A DNA stretch of 64,000 nucleotides from Marinitoga lauensis (GCF_004135675.1 NZ_QHLX01000005.1:124001-188000); one strand, 5' to 3'. Positions 39,915 to 51,504 are shown, counted from the first letter of the stretch. Translations and numbers: made by a program. The notes: generated by a model from the letters alone, not told the origin.

Positions 39915-41033
39915 ATGAAAAAGATATTTAAGTTAGCGTATTATCAATTTAAAAGTGATGTTAGAGATTTTGAGTCGTTTTTTTGGTCTTTTGTATTTCC
40001 TTTTATTTTATTTATCATTCTGGTGGCTATTTTTGGAAATACAAATCAAATGAATATTAAAGATTTAAATGTGGGAATTGTATATGAAAAAAATATGAAT
40101 ATTATTTCAAAAGGAATATTCACAAAAACTTTTGAAAACATACCTATGAAGAAAACAGTTTTAAAAAATTTAGATGAGGGTATAGAAAAATTGAAAAATA
40201 AAGATTTAGATGTAGTTTTGTTTGTCCCAAAAACAACGACTCTAATAAATGATAAAAGTCCTGAAATTGATTTATACTATGTACAGGGTAGAAGTAATTC
40301 TGATATCTCAAAAAATATTGTAAAAGTATTTATAGACTATGTGAATATTGAAATGATAAAAAGAGTAAAAAATGTTGAAGATGATGTAATAATAGAAAAG
40401 ATTCCAATAAGTACATTAAGAGATGAATTTTCATATAAAGATTTTATTTTTCCAGGGATCTTGATTTTATCTATAATGTCTGTTGCATATTTTAATGTTC
40501 CTTTTAATCTACTTTTTTCCAGAGAAAAAGGAATTAATAAAAGATTTTTATTAACTCCTATAAAAGGATATACGTATTTTATTTCATTGTTAATCAGCAG
40601 TATAGCTATGGTGTTAATTTCGAGTATTATTATTATAGTAGAAGGATATTTTATGAAAATATCCAATAAATTTTTTTCTTTGAAGTTTATATTATTTTAT
40701 ATTTTTTCATTAATTATTCTATTTTCTATTGGTTTGATATTTGTTTCTTTCTCAAAAAAATTAACTACTTCTATTGTTTTTGTGAACATCTTTTTCCAGG
40801 TTTCCATGTTTTTAGGAGGATTATACTTTCCTGTTTTTAATATCCCATGGGTATTAAAATGGTTTATCTATATTAATCCTGTGACATATTTAGTTGAAGG
40901 TATGAGAAGATTGGTAGGATTTAATATAGCTCCTTTTGAAAATATATGGATATATATTGTACCTTCTATATGGTTTTTAACAGCAATAATATTATTTTCG
41001 TTAAATTATAAGAAGGTGTTAGGTTATGAGTAA
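39915..41033 (+). CDS. ABC-2 type transporter permease (first)
   Basis: A 372-residue permease with one N-terminal helix (SFFWSFVFPFILFIILVAIF), a large extracytoplasmic domain (about 45-180), and five to six C-terminal helices ending with the ABC-2 signature region (NPVTYLVEGMRRLVGF). ATG at 39915 is five bases after the ATPase stop and is preceded by the weak site AAGGAATGA. It probably forms a heterodimer with the second permease. The exported substrate is unknown; the PspC/LiaF-like companions suggest an antimicrobial or envelope-stress function (inference). Confidence 0.8.
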   Translation: MKKIFKLAYYQFKSDVRDFESFFWSFVFPFILFIILVAIFGNTNQMNIKDLNVGIVYEKNMNIISKGIFTKTFENIPMKKTVLKNLDEGIEKLKNKDLDVVLFVPKTTTLINDKSPEIDLYYVQGRSNSDISKNIVKVFIDYVNIEMIKRVKNVEDDVIIEKIPISTLRDEFSYKDFIFPGILILSIMSVAYFNVPFNLLFSREKGINKRFLLTPIKGYTYFISLLISSIAMVLISSIIIIVEGYFMKISNKFFSLKFILFYIFSLIILFSIGLIFVSFSKKLTTSIVFVNIFFQVSMFLGGLYFPVFNIPWVLKWFIYINPVTYLVEGMRRLVGFNIAPFENIWIYIVPSIWFLTAIILFSLNYKKVLGYE

Positions 41034-42073
41034 AATAATCTGGTTATCTAAATATATTACAAAAGAATCAATGAGAAATAAATCGGAATTATTTTTTACT
41101 TTGTTCTTTCCATTGATTTTTTTAATTATGTTTGGGTTCATATTTAATAATCAAAATTCAGATTCATTAATGAGTATAGCAATATATACTGATAATGAAA
41201 GGGTTATTGACGAGTTATCTAAAACATATAATGCAGTTAAGATATCTAATATTGATAGTGTATCAGAAAATATTAAAAAAGGTAATTATGATGCTGGAAT
41301 TGTAGTGAAAAATAATTCAGTAAAAATCTATTATGATGAAACAAATATGAATAATGCCTTATTAATACAGGGATTGGAATTGACGTTGAAAAAAATATTG
41401 TTAAATAGAAATAAAAATTTTGAATATATAAAATAAATGAAAAAAATATACAACTAACTTCAATAAAAACCACCTATTCAGATTTTTTATTAACAGGCGT
41501 TATAGCAATTTCATTACTTTCAAATGGTATGTTTTCTGTAATTACGGTTTTTGGAAGGTATAAAAGACTAAATGTGTTAAAAAGGTTTATATTAATTCCA
41601 ATAAAAACACATGTTTTTGTGATTGGGCTAACATTAACAAGAATTATTTTAAGCTTTGTATCATTGTTAATTCTAATTATTACCAGTAAAATTATGTTTA
41701 ACTTATCAATTGTTATAAGTTGGCCATTATATTTTTTGTTAGCCTTTACAACAACTATTGGAATGATGGGATTAGGACTATTATTTCTTTTTTTATTTAA
41801 AAAAGGAGATACAGCTCAAAATGCAGCTACAATATATTTTTCTCTAATGATGTTTTTTTCTGGCGTATATTTTCCAATAGAATTCTTGCCAAAAACATTT
41901 AAGACCATTTCATATTTCTTACCTGTAAAATATATAGTAGATTCTTTAAGATATATTTCTGGTATTGAGTTAATGAAAGTTAGTACATTTATAATTATTA
42001 ATTTAATGATGTTTTTTGGGGTGTTTTGCTTTTGGGATTAGCTTCTAAAAAATTTTTATCTCCAGAAAAATGA
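41026..42073 (+). CDS. ABC-2 type transporter permease (second), frame broken twice
   Basis: A 349-residue paralogue of the preceding permease with the same plan: helix 1 (FFTLFFPLIFLIMFGFIF), an external domain, then helices and the closing motif FLPVKYIVDSLRYISG. It overlaps the upstream gene by eight bases. The frame breaks near 41430 (run of four A needs five, giving YIKINEKNIQLTS) and near 42023 (run of four T needs five, giving VFLLGLASKKFLSPEK and a stop at 42073). Confidence 0.8.
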
Positions 42074-42168
42074 AAATTCACAAATTTTATTAATAAAAGA
42101 AAAAAAACAAATGTATAATTAATAAAAAATATATATTGAATAGATTTGTGAAAATGGAGGTAATTTTA

Positions 42169-44041
42169 GTGAGAAGTTTTGAAGATGACTTGAAATATGA
42201 TGTTATTGTCGTAGGTGGGGACATGCGGGAATAGAAGCCGCTTATGCTTCTGCTAATATGGGAATTAAAACTCTATTACTTACAATAAATCTGGATAATG
42301 TAGGTTGGGCTCCATGTAATCCGGCAATTGGAGGTCCTGCTAAAGGAATAGTTACAAGAGAAATAGATGTTTTAGGAGGACTTCAGGCAAAAGTTACAGA
42401 TAGAAATATGATAAATATTAGAATGTTAAATACCAAAAAAGGTCCTGCGGTAAGAGCATTAAGAGCGCAAATTGATAAATATGATTATTCTCAAAACATG
42501 AAAGAAATATTGCATTCTACACCAAATTTATTATTGAGATATGGACTTGTTAAAGAATTAGTCGTGGAAAATGGAAAAATAAAAGGGTTATAACAGAATT
42601 AGGTGTAAAATATGAAGCGAAAGCAGTTATACTAACTACAGGAACATTTTTAAGAGGAAAGATATTTGTTGGAAGAAGTGTTTTTGAATCTGGAAGAATG
42701 GGAGATTTTCCGGCTAATGGATTGAGCAAGTCATTATTAGAAAACGGCATTAAGCTTGGGAGATTCAAAACAGGAACACCTGCAAGAATTTTAAAAGATA
42801 GTATAGACTTTTCGAAAATGGAAAGACAGGATACAGCAGAAGAACCGTTATCTTTTTCATATTTTTCTGAACCAAAAATTTTAGATAAAGATTATCCATG
42901 TTGGCTTACAAGAACCACAAAAGAAACACATGATATAATAAAACGATATTTAATGTTTTCTCCATTGTATGGTGACGTGAAGTTAATAGAAAGTGTTGGA
43001 CCAAGATATTGTCCATCTATTGAGGATAAGGTTGTTAAATTCAATAAAGATTCACATCAATTATTTATTGAACCTGAAGGAAGAAAGACGAAAGAATACT
43101 ATATTAATGGATTAAGTACGAGTTTACCATATGAAGCTCAGATTCAGATGGTAAGAAGTGTTCCAGGACTTGAAAATGCTATTATAGTAAGGCCTGCATA
43201 TGCGGTAGAATACGATTTTGCCTATCCAGATCAATTGCAACATTCCCTTGAGTCTAAAATAATAGAAGGATTATTCTTTGCAGGTCAGATTAATGGAACA
43301 AGTGGTTATGAAGAAGCAGCAGGTCAGGGATTAGTTGCAGGGATAAATGCAGCTTTAAAAATAAGAGGGGAAGCACCATTTGTTCCTTCAAGAGCAGAAT
43401 CATATATAGGAGTTTTAATTGATGATTTAATAATTAAAGGAACAAATGAGCCTTACCGATTATTAACTTCACGAGCAGAATATAGATTGCTGTTAAGACA
43501 TGATAACGCTCATTTAAGATTAGCAAAGTATGGATATAAATATGGATTAATTCCAAAGGATTTTTATGAAAAAGTTTTAAAATTGGAGAAATCAATTGAT
43601 GAAGAAATTGAAAGACTAAAAAATGTAAAAATAAAACCCAATAATGCTATTAATGATATTTTAGTAGAAAAAGGGACAACGCCTATAAAAAATGGTATGA
43701 GCTTATATGAAATATTGAAAAGACCACAAGTATTATATTCAGATATAAAAGATTTTGATACGAAAAATATCCAGGATAAAGAATTGTTAGAACAGGTTGA
43801 AATAGCTATAAAGTATGGTGGCTACATAAAGAGAATGATGGAAGATGTTGAAAGAATGAAAAATCTTGAAAAAGAAAAAATTCCTAAAAATATAGATTAT
43901 AAAGAAGTTCCTAATCTGGCTTTTGAAGCAGTGGAAAAATTAAGTAAGGTAAGACCGGAATCTATTGGACAGGCTATGAGAATTCCCGGAATTACGCCAG
44001 CGGATATAATGAATTTAACAATGTATTTAAAAACAAAATAG
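42169..44041 (+). CDS. mnmG: tRNA uridine 5-carboxymethylaminomethyl modification enzyme MnmG, frame broken twice
   Basis: FAD-dependent enzyme acting with MnmE on wobble uridine of tRNAs. GTG start at 42169 lies eight bases after GGAGG. The FAD motif is [21 protein letters not shown] after repair near 42218 (GGGG for GGGGG). Further landmarks: [63 protein letters not shown]. The second break is near 42588 (GGG for GGGG, GKIKGVITELGV). Repaired length is 624 residues, normal for the family. It ends at a bidirectional terminator. Confidence 0.95.
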
Positions 44042-44060
44042 CGGCTTTGCCGCTATTTTG
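44036..44060. terminator. Bidirectional terminator between mnmG and the HD-GYP gene
   Basis: Stem AAAATAGCGGC / GCCGCTATTTT with a three-base TTT loop; serves convergent genes. Confidence 0.88.
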
Positions 44061-45781
44061 TTTTTAAATCTTGTTTTATTATATTTTTAATTTGATTTTT
44101 ATGTTTTAGAAAAATATCAACAAGCTTTGGATCAAAACTTTTTCCTGACTCTGATTCTATAATTTTTAAAGCTTCCTCAAACGAATAAGCAGGTCTATAT
44201 ACTTTATCAGAAAGAAGCGCCATTAGTGTATCAGCAATAGCTACGATTCTTCCTTCTAAAGGAATATCCTCTTCACTCAAACCATAAGGATATCCTGAAC
44301 CATTCCATTTTTCATGATGCGAAATAATAATTTTTCCGATGTTTAAAAAAGGATAAATTTTCAAATTATTTAGTATTATAAGGCCGTATTTAGGATGCTT
44401 TTTAATAATGTTCCATTCTTCATCAGCGAGCTTGCCTTTTTTTAAAAGAATTTTATCAGGAATAAAAACTTTTCCGAGATCATGTATTTTTGCACCGTAA
44501 TAGAGGCTTTTTAGCTGTACTTCATTCAATTCAAGTTTTTCACCTAAATAATAAGAAATCTTTCCCATTAATATATTATGAGTCGGATTATATTCCTTTA
44601 TTTCAGACATTGAACCAATAATATTAAATAAATTCTCCAATTGTGAATAATAATTATTTTTATATTTTCTATTTCTATAATTTTAACGCTTAATTTATTG
44701 AATAAATTATTTAAATTTTGCTTTAATAATTCAGATTCGAATGGAAGCTCTTCATTTAGCCTTTTTATAGTTAAATCAAATGTTCTATAATTATTTTTTC
44801 CATATAAAAATTTTTTAAAAGATGATAGAAATGTCATAATTGCTAGGTTTTCTTGCTCTGTTTTTTTATATTTGCCTTTAAACTTTTATTTTCGGATAAC
44901 GCATTTTTAAGAGGTAGCTTTAATGTATTAATTATTCTAAAAAATTCCTGGAAAAGTTCGTTGAATTCAGGTATAGATGTATCAATTATTTCAAAATCTC
45001 CATCTTTTTCAATAATAGAATTTAAAGTAATTTTTTTAATCTGTTCTTTATTCAGATTAAATTTGAACATTATAAATCGGAAAAGATAAAAATGATATAT
45101 AAAGGCAATAATAACCGTAAGAATAACTGAAAATAAAAATGTTTTTATATAATTTAAAGGGAAATCAAAAATATTTGGTTTAAAAAAAACATAAACTTTT
45201 AAAAGAGGTATATCATTTATTTTAAAAAAATCGAACTTTGTAGTATAAAAAGATTTTATTTTGCAAATATCTTTAATACATTGTATATTGTTATATTTTT
45301 TATAAAGAGGTTTATTGCCGTAAATAAAAATTCCGTTATTATCTGTAATATAATAATTAAAATTTAAATCTAAATTTGAGAAATGAATATCAAGAAACTG
45401 GATCAAATTGAGTTTTACATATTTGACAATATCCTTGTTTATTATTTTAAAATAAATATAATTGTTTTTATTTCCAATATAATATATATTTATAGAGAAA
45501 AATTTTTTTATAAGTTCGGCATTATCTGATTTCATTGGTTCTGCCTTTGAAATAAAGGATGGATTTATATCCGAGAAACTATAATTTATTATTGCATTTT
45601 CAAAATCGTTTACTAAAACATCATTAACAACTTCAACTGTTAATTTTATATTTTCATAAAATTTATCTACTTGCTCGTTTTGTTTTAAAAAAGATGATAT
45701 CATGATAAAGGAAAGAGAAAAAGATAATATAATAATGATGAAAGTTTGTAAGGTTATTTTATGCATAGATAAGTTTTTCAT
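44053..45781 (-). CDS. Membrane sensor with HD-GYP domain, frame broken twice
   Basis: A 576-residue two-helix sensor protein. N-terminal helix (about 10-30), an extracytoplasmic ligand-binding-like region to about 205, a second helix (TFLFSVILTVIIAFIYHFYL), a linker, and a C-terminal HD-GYP domain: HDLGKVFIPDKIL, HHEKWNGSGYPYGL, IADTLMALLSDKVYRP. HD-GYP domains hydrolyse cyclic di-GMP. It reads as three pieces because of losses near 44858 (A run; repaired KKTEQENLAIMTF) and near 44645 (TT for TTT; repaired IIHNLENLFNIIG). ATG at 45781 follows AAAGAGGTGAATTT. Divergent from the amylase gene. Confidence 0.82.
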
Positions 45782-45836
45782 AAATTCACCTCTTTGATAG
45801 TTTCAAAAATATTATATCACAGAAAGGAGATATATT

Positions 45837-47279
45837 ATGTTTTTTTATGAGTTATTTGTAAGATCTTTTTATGATTCAAATAATGATGGGATAGGCGATA
45901 TAAAAGGAATTGTTGCAAAACTGGATTATTTAAAAGAATTAGGAGTTGAAGGCATTTGGCTGTTACCAGTTATGCAATCGGCTGCATTCCATGGATATAC
46001 CATAATTGATTTTTACTCAATCAATCCATCTTACGGTACTATAGAAGATTTTAAAGAACTGGTTAAAGAAGCTCATAAAAGAGAAATTAAAATAGTTTTA
46101 GATATACCAATCAATCATACTTCTGTAAAATGTGAATGGTTTCAAAAGGCTATAATAGGAGATGAAAAATATAAAAATTATTATATTTGGGCCAATGAAA
46201 AAACAGATTTAAATGAAAAAAGGCATTGGGATGATAGTTTAATATGGTTCAAATACAAAGATAAATACTTTTATGGTCTATTTGGTTCATCTTCGCCGGA
46301 TTTGAATTTTGAAAATAAAGAATTGTGGAAAGAAATAAAAAGTGTATTTAAATTTTGGCTTGATTTAGGAGTTGATGGATTCAGATTAGATGCTGCTAAA
46401 CATATATTTGATTATGATATTGAGAATATGAGATTCAAATATCAACATGAAAAAAATATAGAATTTTGGAAAGAAATGACAACATATATAAAAAATATAA
46501 AAACTGATGCAATTATTATAAGTGAAATATGGGATTCACCTGATATTGTAAAAAAATATCATGGTCTTTTTGATGTAGAATTCAATTTTCCGTTGTCATA
46601 TTTTATAAAAGATACAATAAAATATCATGATCCTAAAATTTTAGTTAAAGGTATAAAAGAAACATTGGGACATTATATAACAGGTGATGTAGAATCAATT
46701 TCAGGTAATTTTTTTACCAATCATGACATGGAAAGGTTAATATCTGTTTTTGATGAGAATCCAGAAATGGCGAAAATAGCTTTTAATATTTTATTTACAT
46801 TACCTGGATATCCTTTTGTTTTTTATGGTGAAGAATTGGGAATGCGTGGTGAAATAATAGACGTTAATTTTACGGAAGATTCACAAGAACCAATGCAATG
46901 GTATGAATCTGGATTTGGAATAGGACAGACTGAATGGAAAGGATGTAAGTTTAATCCGCCATATTCAAATATTTCTGTTGAAGAGCAGTTAAAGGATGAT
47001 AATTCACTTTTAAATCATGTAAAAAATCTTGCAGTATTTAGAAAAGAAAATAAATGGATGGAAAATGCTAAAATTTATGATTTAAATAACGATAGGTTTG
47101 TTGTGAGATATGGATTAAAGTTAAATGAGAAAAACATTTTAATATATCATAATATTAAACCCCAAAAAACTGTAATTCCTTTAAAAAAGTATAAATCATA
47201 TAAAATATTTGGTTTTGCAAAAATAGTTGAAAATACGGTAGAAATTGGAGGATATTCAACTTTAATAATAGAAATTTAG
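45837..47279 (+). CDS. Intracellular GH13 alpha-amylase
   Basis: A 480-residue alpha-amylase-family glycosidase without signal peptide. N-terminal FYELFVRSFYDSNNDGIGD includes the calcium-binding loop. Catalytic motifs: GVDGFRLDAAKH (nucleophile Asp), IIISEIWDSP (acid/base Glu) and FFTNHDMER (third Asp). Domain order and length match the AmyA-type enzymes of Thermotogae, but the lipoprotein signal is lacking, so it acts on imported maltodextrins in the cytoplasm. ATG at 45837 follows AGAAAGGAGATATATT. No frame breaks. It lies 16 bases from the lytic transglycosylase gene. Confidence 0.87.
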   Translation: MFFYELFVRSFYDSNNDGIGDIKGIVAKLDYLKELGVEGIWLLPVMQSAAFHGYTIIDFYSINPSYGTIEDFKELVKEAHKREIKIVLDIPINHTSVKCEWFQKAIIGDEKYKNYYIWANEKTDLNEKRHWDDSLIWFKYKDKYFYGLFGSSSPDLNFENKELWKEIKSVFKFWLDLGVDGFRLDAAKHIFDYDIENMRFKYQHEKNIEFWKEMTTYIKNIKTDAIIISEIWDSPDIVKKYHGLFDVEFNFPLSYFIKDTIKYHDPKILVKGIKETLGHYITGDVESISGNFFTNHDMERLISVFDENPEMAKIAFNILFTLPGYPFVFYGEELGMRGEIIDVNFTEDSQEPMQWYESGFGIGQTEWKGCKFNPPYSNISVEEQLKDDNSLLNHVKNLAVFRKENKWMENAKIYDLNNDRFVVRYGLKLNEKNILIYHNIKPQKTVIPLKKYKSYKIFGFAKIVENTVEIGGYSTLIIEI

Positions 47280-47295
47280 CACGGAGGTGGTGCAT

Positions 47296-47877
47296 ATAAA
47301 AAAGTATATTTTAGTGTTTATGGTGTTTTTATCTGTGATGGCTTATGGAGAAGTTAAAAGTTATAATTTAACTAATGAAACGAACTTAAAGCTTTTTTTA
47401 GTAGATTTTATAAATCGTGAATATAAATTAACTACAGGAAAAGATTTAAAATCTGATAGAAAAGTTTTATTGACAGAAAGTATATTAACAGCATCAAAAG
47501 AATTTAATATTTCGCCGCTTCTTATAGCTTCTATTATCGATATAGAAACTAGTTTTAGAAATGTTATTGGCAAATATGGTGAGGTTGGATATATGCAAAT
47601 TAGACCCGCAACAGCGAAGTATATAGTTGAAATGTATATTGAAACATTCAAAAAATATGATTATGATAATCTGAATTTAGAATGGATTAAACAAAGGCTT
47701 TTATATGACCCAAAATATAATATTTTAGTGGGAACTGCATATTTAGAGTATTTAAAGGAATTACATGGGGATATTACACATGCGATTGGATGGTATAATG
47801 GTGGAGGAAATTCCTATTATCTTGATAAAGTAGTATATAAAATAGCCCAGATGACAATTGAATATCCTATAATTTAA
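47296..47877 (+). CDS. Exported lytic transglycosylase (SLT domain), probable AUA start
   Basis: A 193-residue protein with a signal peptide and a C-terminal SLT/lysozyme-like domain (ISPLLIASIIDIETSFRN with the catalytic Glu, GEVGYMQIRPATAKY, NILVGTAYLEYL, AIGWYNGGGNSYY). It cleaves peptidoglycan. The ribosome site GGAGG (47283-47287) is followed at eight bases by ATA at 47296, giving (M)KKYILVFMVFLSVMAYG, a textbook signal peptide. The only in-frame standard starts, GTG at 47287 and 47290, overlap the ribosome site or lie two bases past it, which is too close. Start assignment is therefore unusual. Confidence 0.8.
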   Translation: MKKYILVFMVFLSVMAYGEVKSYNLTNETNLKLFLVDFINREYKLTTGKDLKSDRKVLLTESILTASKEFNISPLLIASIIDIETSFRNVIGKYGEVGYMQIRPATAKYIVEMYIETFKKYDYDNLNLEWIKQRLLYDPKYNILVGTAYLEYLKELHGDITHAIGWYNGGGNSYYLDKVVYKIAQMTIEYPII

Positions 47878-47902
47878 AGGAATCGCTTAAAGCGATTCCT
47901 TT
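47877..47902 (+). terminator. Terminator after the transglycosylase
   Basis: Stem AGGAATCGCTT / AAGCGATTCCT flowing into TTTCTAT; 11 perfect pairs with essentially no loop beyond TTAA. Confidence 0.8.
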
Positions 47903-47909
47903 CTATATA

Positions 47910-47918
47910 TGATATAAT
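47910..47918 (+). promoter_or_regulatory. Extended -10 promoter of the glycerate kinase gene
   Basis: TGATATAAT immediately after the preceding terminator, 22-31 bases before the likely start codon. Confidence 0.5.
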
Positions 47919-47939
47919 AAAATATCTAGAAAGGAAGGA

Positions 47940-49192
47940 GTGAGGAAGATTTTAATAGATGATTTAAAAGAGATAATTAATTATTCTATTGAATCAGTAT
48001 TGCCGGAAAATGCAGTTAAAAATAATTTAAGAAAATTGGAATTTAAGGAAAAGAAGATATTTCTTATTGCTATTGGAAAAGCAGCATGGAGAATGGCAAA
48101 TGCGGCTAAAGACGAATTAAAAGAAAAAATAAAAAGTGGTATTGTAATCACTAAATATCATCATTCACAAGGAGAAATTAAAGGAATTGAAATATATGAA
48201 GCAGGTCACCCTATACCTGATAAAAATTCTGTTGAATCTACTAAAAGAGCTGTAGAATTAATAAAAAATTTAGATGACGAATATAGTATCTTATTGTTGA
48301 TTTCTGGCGGAGGTTCATCCTTATTTGAAATGCCGGAAGAAGGGGTAACCTTAGAAGATTTACAAAATATAACAGAACAATTATTAAAATCAGGTGCTGA
48401 TATAACTGAGATAAATGCTATAAGAAAAAGATTATCAAAAGTAAAAGGAGGAAAATTTGCTGAATTAGTATATCCTAAAAAAGTTTATGCGTTAGTTCTT
48501 TCTGATGTTTTGGGGATAAATTAGATAGCATAGCTTCTGGTCCTGTATATAAAGATGAAACAACTACAGAAGATATTTTAGAAATAATAAAAAGATATGA
48601 TATTAAAATGAATGAGAAGATTAAAAAAGTTTTGGAAAAAGAAACACCTAAAGAAATCTCTAATGTTCAACATATAATAATTGGTAGTGTAAGAGTAGCC
48701 TGCCATTCTGCAGTAGAAAAAGCAAAAAAAATGGGATACAATACGTTATTATTAACAACGAGTTTAAATTGTGAGGCTAAAGAAGCAGGAAAATTTTTTG
48801 CAAATATAGCAAAAGAAGTATTGAAATCAAATAATCCAGTGAAAAAACCATGTGCAATAATAGCAGGTGGAGAAACAGTTGTAAGTGTAAAAGGCAATGG
48901 ATTGGGCGGTAGAAATCAAGAATTATCATATTCTTTTGCTTTGGAGATAGAAGGATTAAATAATGTGGTTTTTGCATCTGTTGGTACAGATGGAACAGAT
49001 GGTCCAACGGATGCAGCAGGTGGTATTGTTAATGGGAACACGATAACTGTTTTAAGAGGAAAAAATCTTGATCCGCACATATTTTTAGAAAACAATGATA
49101 CATATAACGGATTGGAAGAGGCTAAAGCGTTGTTAAAACTTGGACCAACTGGTACTAACGTAAATGATATAATGATATTATTAGTAAAATAA
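47940..49192 (+). CDS. Glycerate 2-kinase (MOFRL family), frame broken once
   Basis: About 417 residues. Landmarks of the MOFRL/TtuD-type glycerate kinase: AIGKAAWRMANAAKDEL, YEAGHPIPDKNSVESTKRA, LLLISGGGSSLFEMPEEGV, and the C-terminal MOFRL domain with AIIAGGETVVSVKGNGLGGR and GTDGTDGPTDAAGGIV. It phosphorylates glycerate, joining serine or glycerate catabolism to glycolysis. The frame breaks near 48517 (GGGG for GGGGG, SDVLGDKLDSIASGP). The GTG at 47940 overlaps the ribosome site GGAAGGAG; the in-frame ATT at 47949 is better spaced and may be the true start. Confidence 0.87.
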
Positions 49193-49217
49193 GCGCAGAT
49201 ATCTGCGCTTATTTTTC
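49189..49217. terminator. Bidirectional terminator between glycerate kinase and glgB
   Basis: Perfect palindrome AAATAAGCGCAGAT / ATCTGCGCTTATTT, T-rich on both exits. Confidence 0.9.
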
Positions 49218-51409
49218 TTTTTGCCATTTAAAATACATTCCAGCTAATGGCGGTAATGTTAAATTTAATGAGTATGATTTACCATGAAATGGGATTTTTT
49301 CTGCATATAATCCGCCCATGTTTCCAATATTACTTCCCCAATAAATTTCAGAATCAGTATTTAATATTTCTTTATAAAATCCTTCTCTGGGAACACCTAT
49401 TCTATAATTGTATCTAACAACAGGAGTAAAATTAAATACTCCAACAATCAACTCATCAGCATTTTTCCCTTTCCTTATAAACGAAATAACACTATTTTCT
49501 GCATCATTATAATCTATCCATTCAAAACCATCTGGACTATGATCGAGTTCATATAAAGCGGGATTTTCGTTATATAACTTATTTAAATCGGTAATTAATT
49601 GAAGCATTTTTCTATGGGAATCAAAATCTAATAAATTCCAATCTATAGATTTTTTACAGTTCCATTCGTTAAATTGAGCTATATCATTTCCCATAAATAA
49701 TAATTTTTTACCTGGGTGAGCATACATATAAGAATAAAATAATCTTAAATTAGCGAATTTTTGCCAGTAGTCACCAGGCATTTTATTTATCATCGAGCCC
49801 TTTCCGTGAACAACTTCATCATGTGATAAAACAAGAATATAATTTTCTGCAAAAGCATAAACCATGGAAAAAGTCAAATCATTTTGATGGTGCTTTCTAT
49901 ATAATGGATCTTTAGAAATATAACGTAAAGAATCATTCATCCATCCCATATTCCATTTCATTGAAAATCCAAGTCCTCCAAAATCCACAGGCTTTGAAAC
50001 GCCTGGCCAGGCAGTGGATTCTTCAGCAATTGTTAAAATTCCAGGAAAATATTGATGGGTAACGGTGTTAAAATATTTTAAAAATTCAATAGCTTCCAGA
50101 TTTTCCCTTCCACCAAAAACATTTGGAACCCATTCACCATCTTTTCTGCTAAAATCTAAATATAACATTGAAGCTACAGCATCTACTCTCAACCCATCTA
50201 TATGAAATTTATCTAACCAGTATAAAGCATTTGAAATCAAGAAATTTTTTACTTCATTTCTACCATAATTAAAAATATAGGTCCCCAGTCTGGATGTTCT
50301 CCCAATCTTGGGTCCATATGTTCATATAAAGCGGTTCCATCAAATTTCCCCAAACCATGTGCATCTTTTGGAAAATGTCCTGGTACCCAATCCAGAATAA
50401 CTCCTATATTATTTTGATGCATATAGTCTACAAAATACATAAAATCTTCGGGTTTTCCATATCTGCTGGTTGGTGAAAAATATCCAGTTACTTGGTAACC
50501 CCATGATTCATCAAGAGGGTGTTCTAATATTGGTAATATTTCAATGTGTGTATAGTTATGTTCTTTAACATATTTAGCAATTTTTTGAGCTAATTCTCTA
50601 TAATTCAGAAATTCTGAATTGTTTCCTTTTTCCCACGAACCAAGATGAATTTCATATATAGAAATAGGTTTTTCAAACCAATTAGTTTTTCTCCTTTTCT
50701 CCATCCATTTTTGATCTTTCCATACATGTTTTTTATGAAAATTATAAACAATGGAGGCATTTTTAGGTCTTAATTCTGTGTAAAAAGCATAAGGATCGGC
50801 TTTTAATAATATCTCATTATTTTTTGTTTTTATCTCAAATTTATAAATATCTCCTTCCTGAACAAGAGGAATAAAAATTTCCCAAACACCAGATGAACCA
50901 AGAACTCTCATTTGATGAACTCTGCCATCCCAATTGTTAAAATTACCAACAACGCTTACTCTCTTAGCATTTGGAGCCCATACAGCAAAATAAGTTCCTT
51001 TAGTATCATCTATTTCCATAGGATGAGCACCTAATTTTTCGTATATTTTATGATTATTCCCTTCATTAAAAAGATATAGATCATAATCTGTTAATACAGG
51101 TAAAAAACTATATGGATCTCTGGATTTCCATGTATTTCCTTTGTCATCAGTATATAATAACTCATATTTGAAAAAAGTTTTTCTTTTTAATACTCTTTCA
51201 AATAAACCATCAGGATGAATTTTTTCCATTTTATATTTTCTTTTAGTTTTAGTGTTGAGATTTATTATCTCAATATTTTTTGCAAATGGATGAAAAGTTC
51301 TGATTACAATTTCTTTATCATTTAATTTGTGAATTCCTAAAATTGAAAAAGGATCATAATGTTCAGCATTTACAATTTTTATCATTTCTTCATTAGGCAT
51401 TGTTCCCAT
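49209..51409 (-). CDS. glgB: 1,4-alpha-glucan branching enzyme, frame broken once
   Basis: A 733-residue glycogen branching enzyme (GH13). N-terminal CBM48 ([21 protein letters not shown]), then the TIM barrel with [33 protein letters not shown] (nucleophile Asp), [10 protein letters not shown] (Glu) and [13 protein letters not shown] (third Asp). The frame breaks near 50283 in a run of four G that needs five ([16 protein letters not shown]). ATG at 51409 follows CGGGGTGATGAC. It is transcribed alone from a near-consensus promoter. It branches glycogen, the substrate of the GlgP at 21 kb; no glycogen synthase gene is in the window. Confidence 0.95.
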
Positions 51410-51468
51410 GTCATCACCCCGAATATGTGTAAAAAAAAGAGATTTTTTAAGTTTATTGCTTTTATTTA

Positions 51469-51496
51469 ATTATAACACAAAAATTTCATCTGTCAA
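51469..51496 (-). promoter_or_regulatory. Near-consensus promoter of glgB
   Basis: On the minus strand: perfect -35 TTGACA (51496-51491), 16-base spacer, perfect -10 TATAAT (51474-51469) with an upstream TG (TGTTATAAT). It is the best sigma-70-type promoter in the window. Confidence 0.8.
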
Positions 51497-51504
51497 GGGA
51501 ATAA

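Noticed and set aside
39717..41033. A novel ABC ATPase-permease fusion protein
   Set aside because: One extra G restores a standard ATPase terminus and a separate permease start, in line with the other losses.
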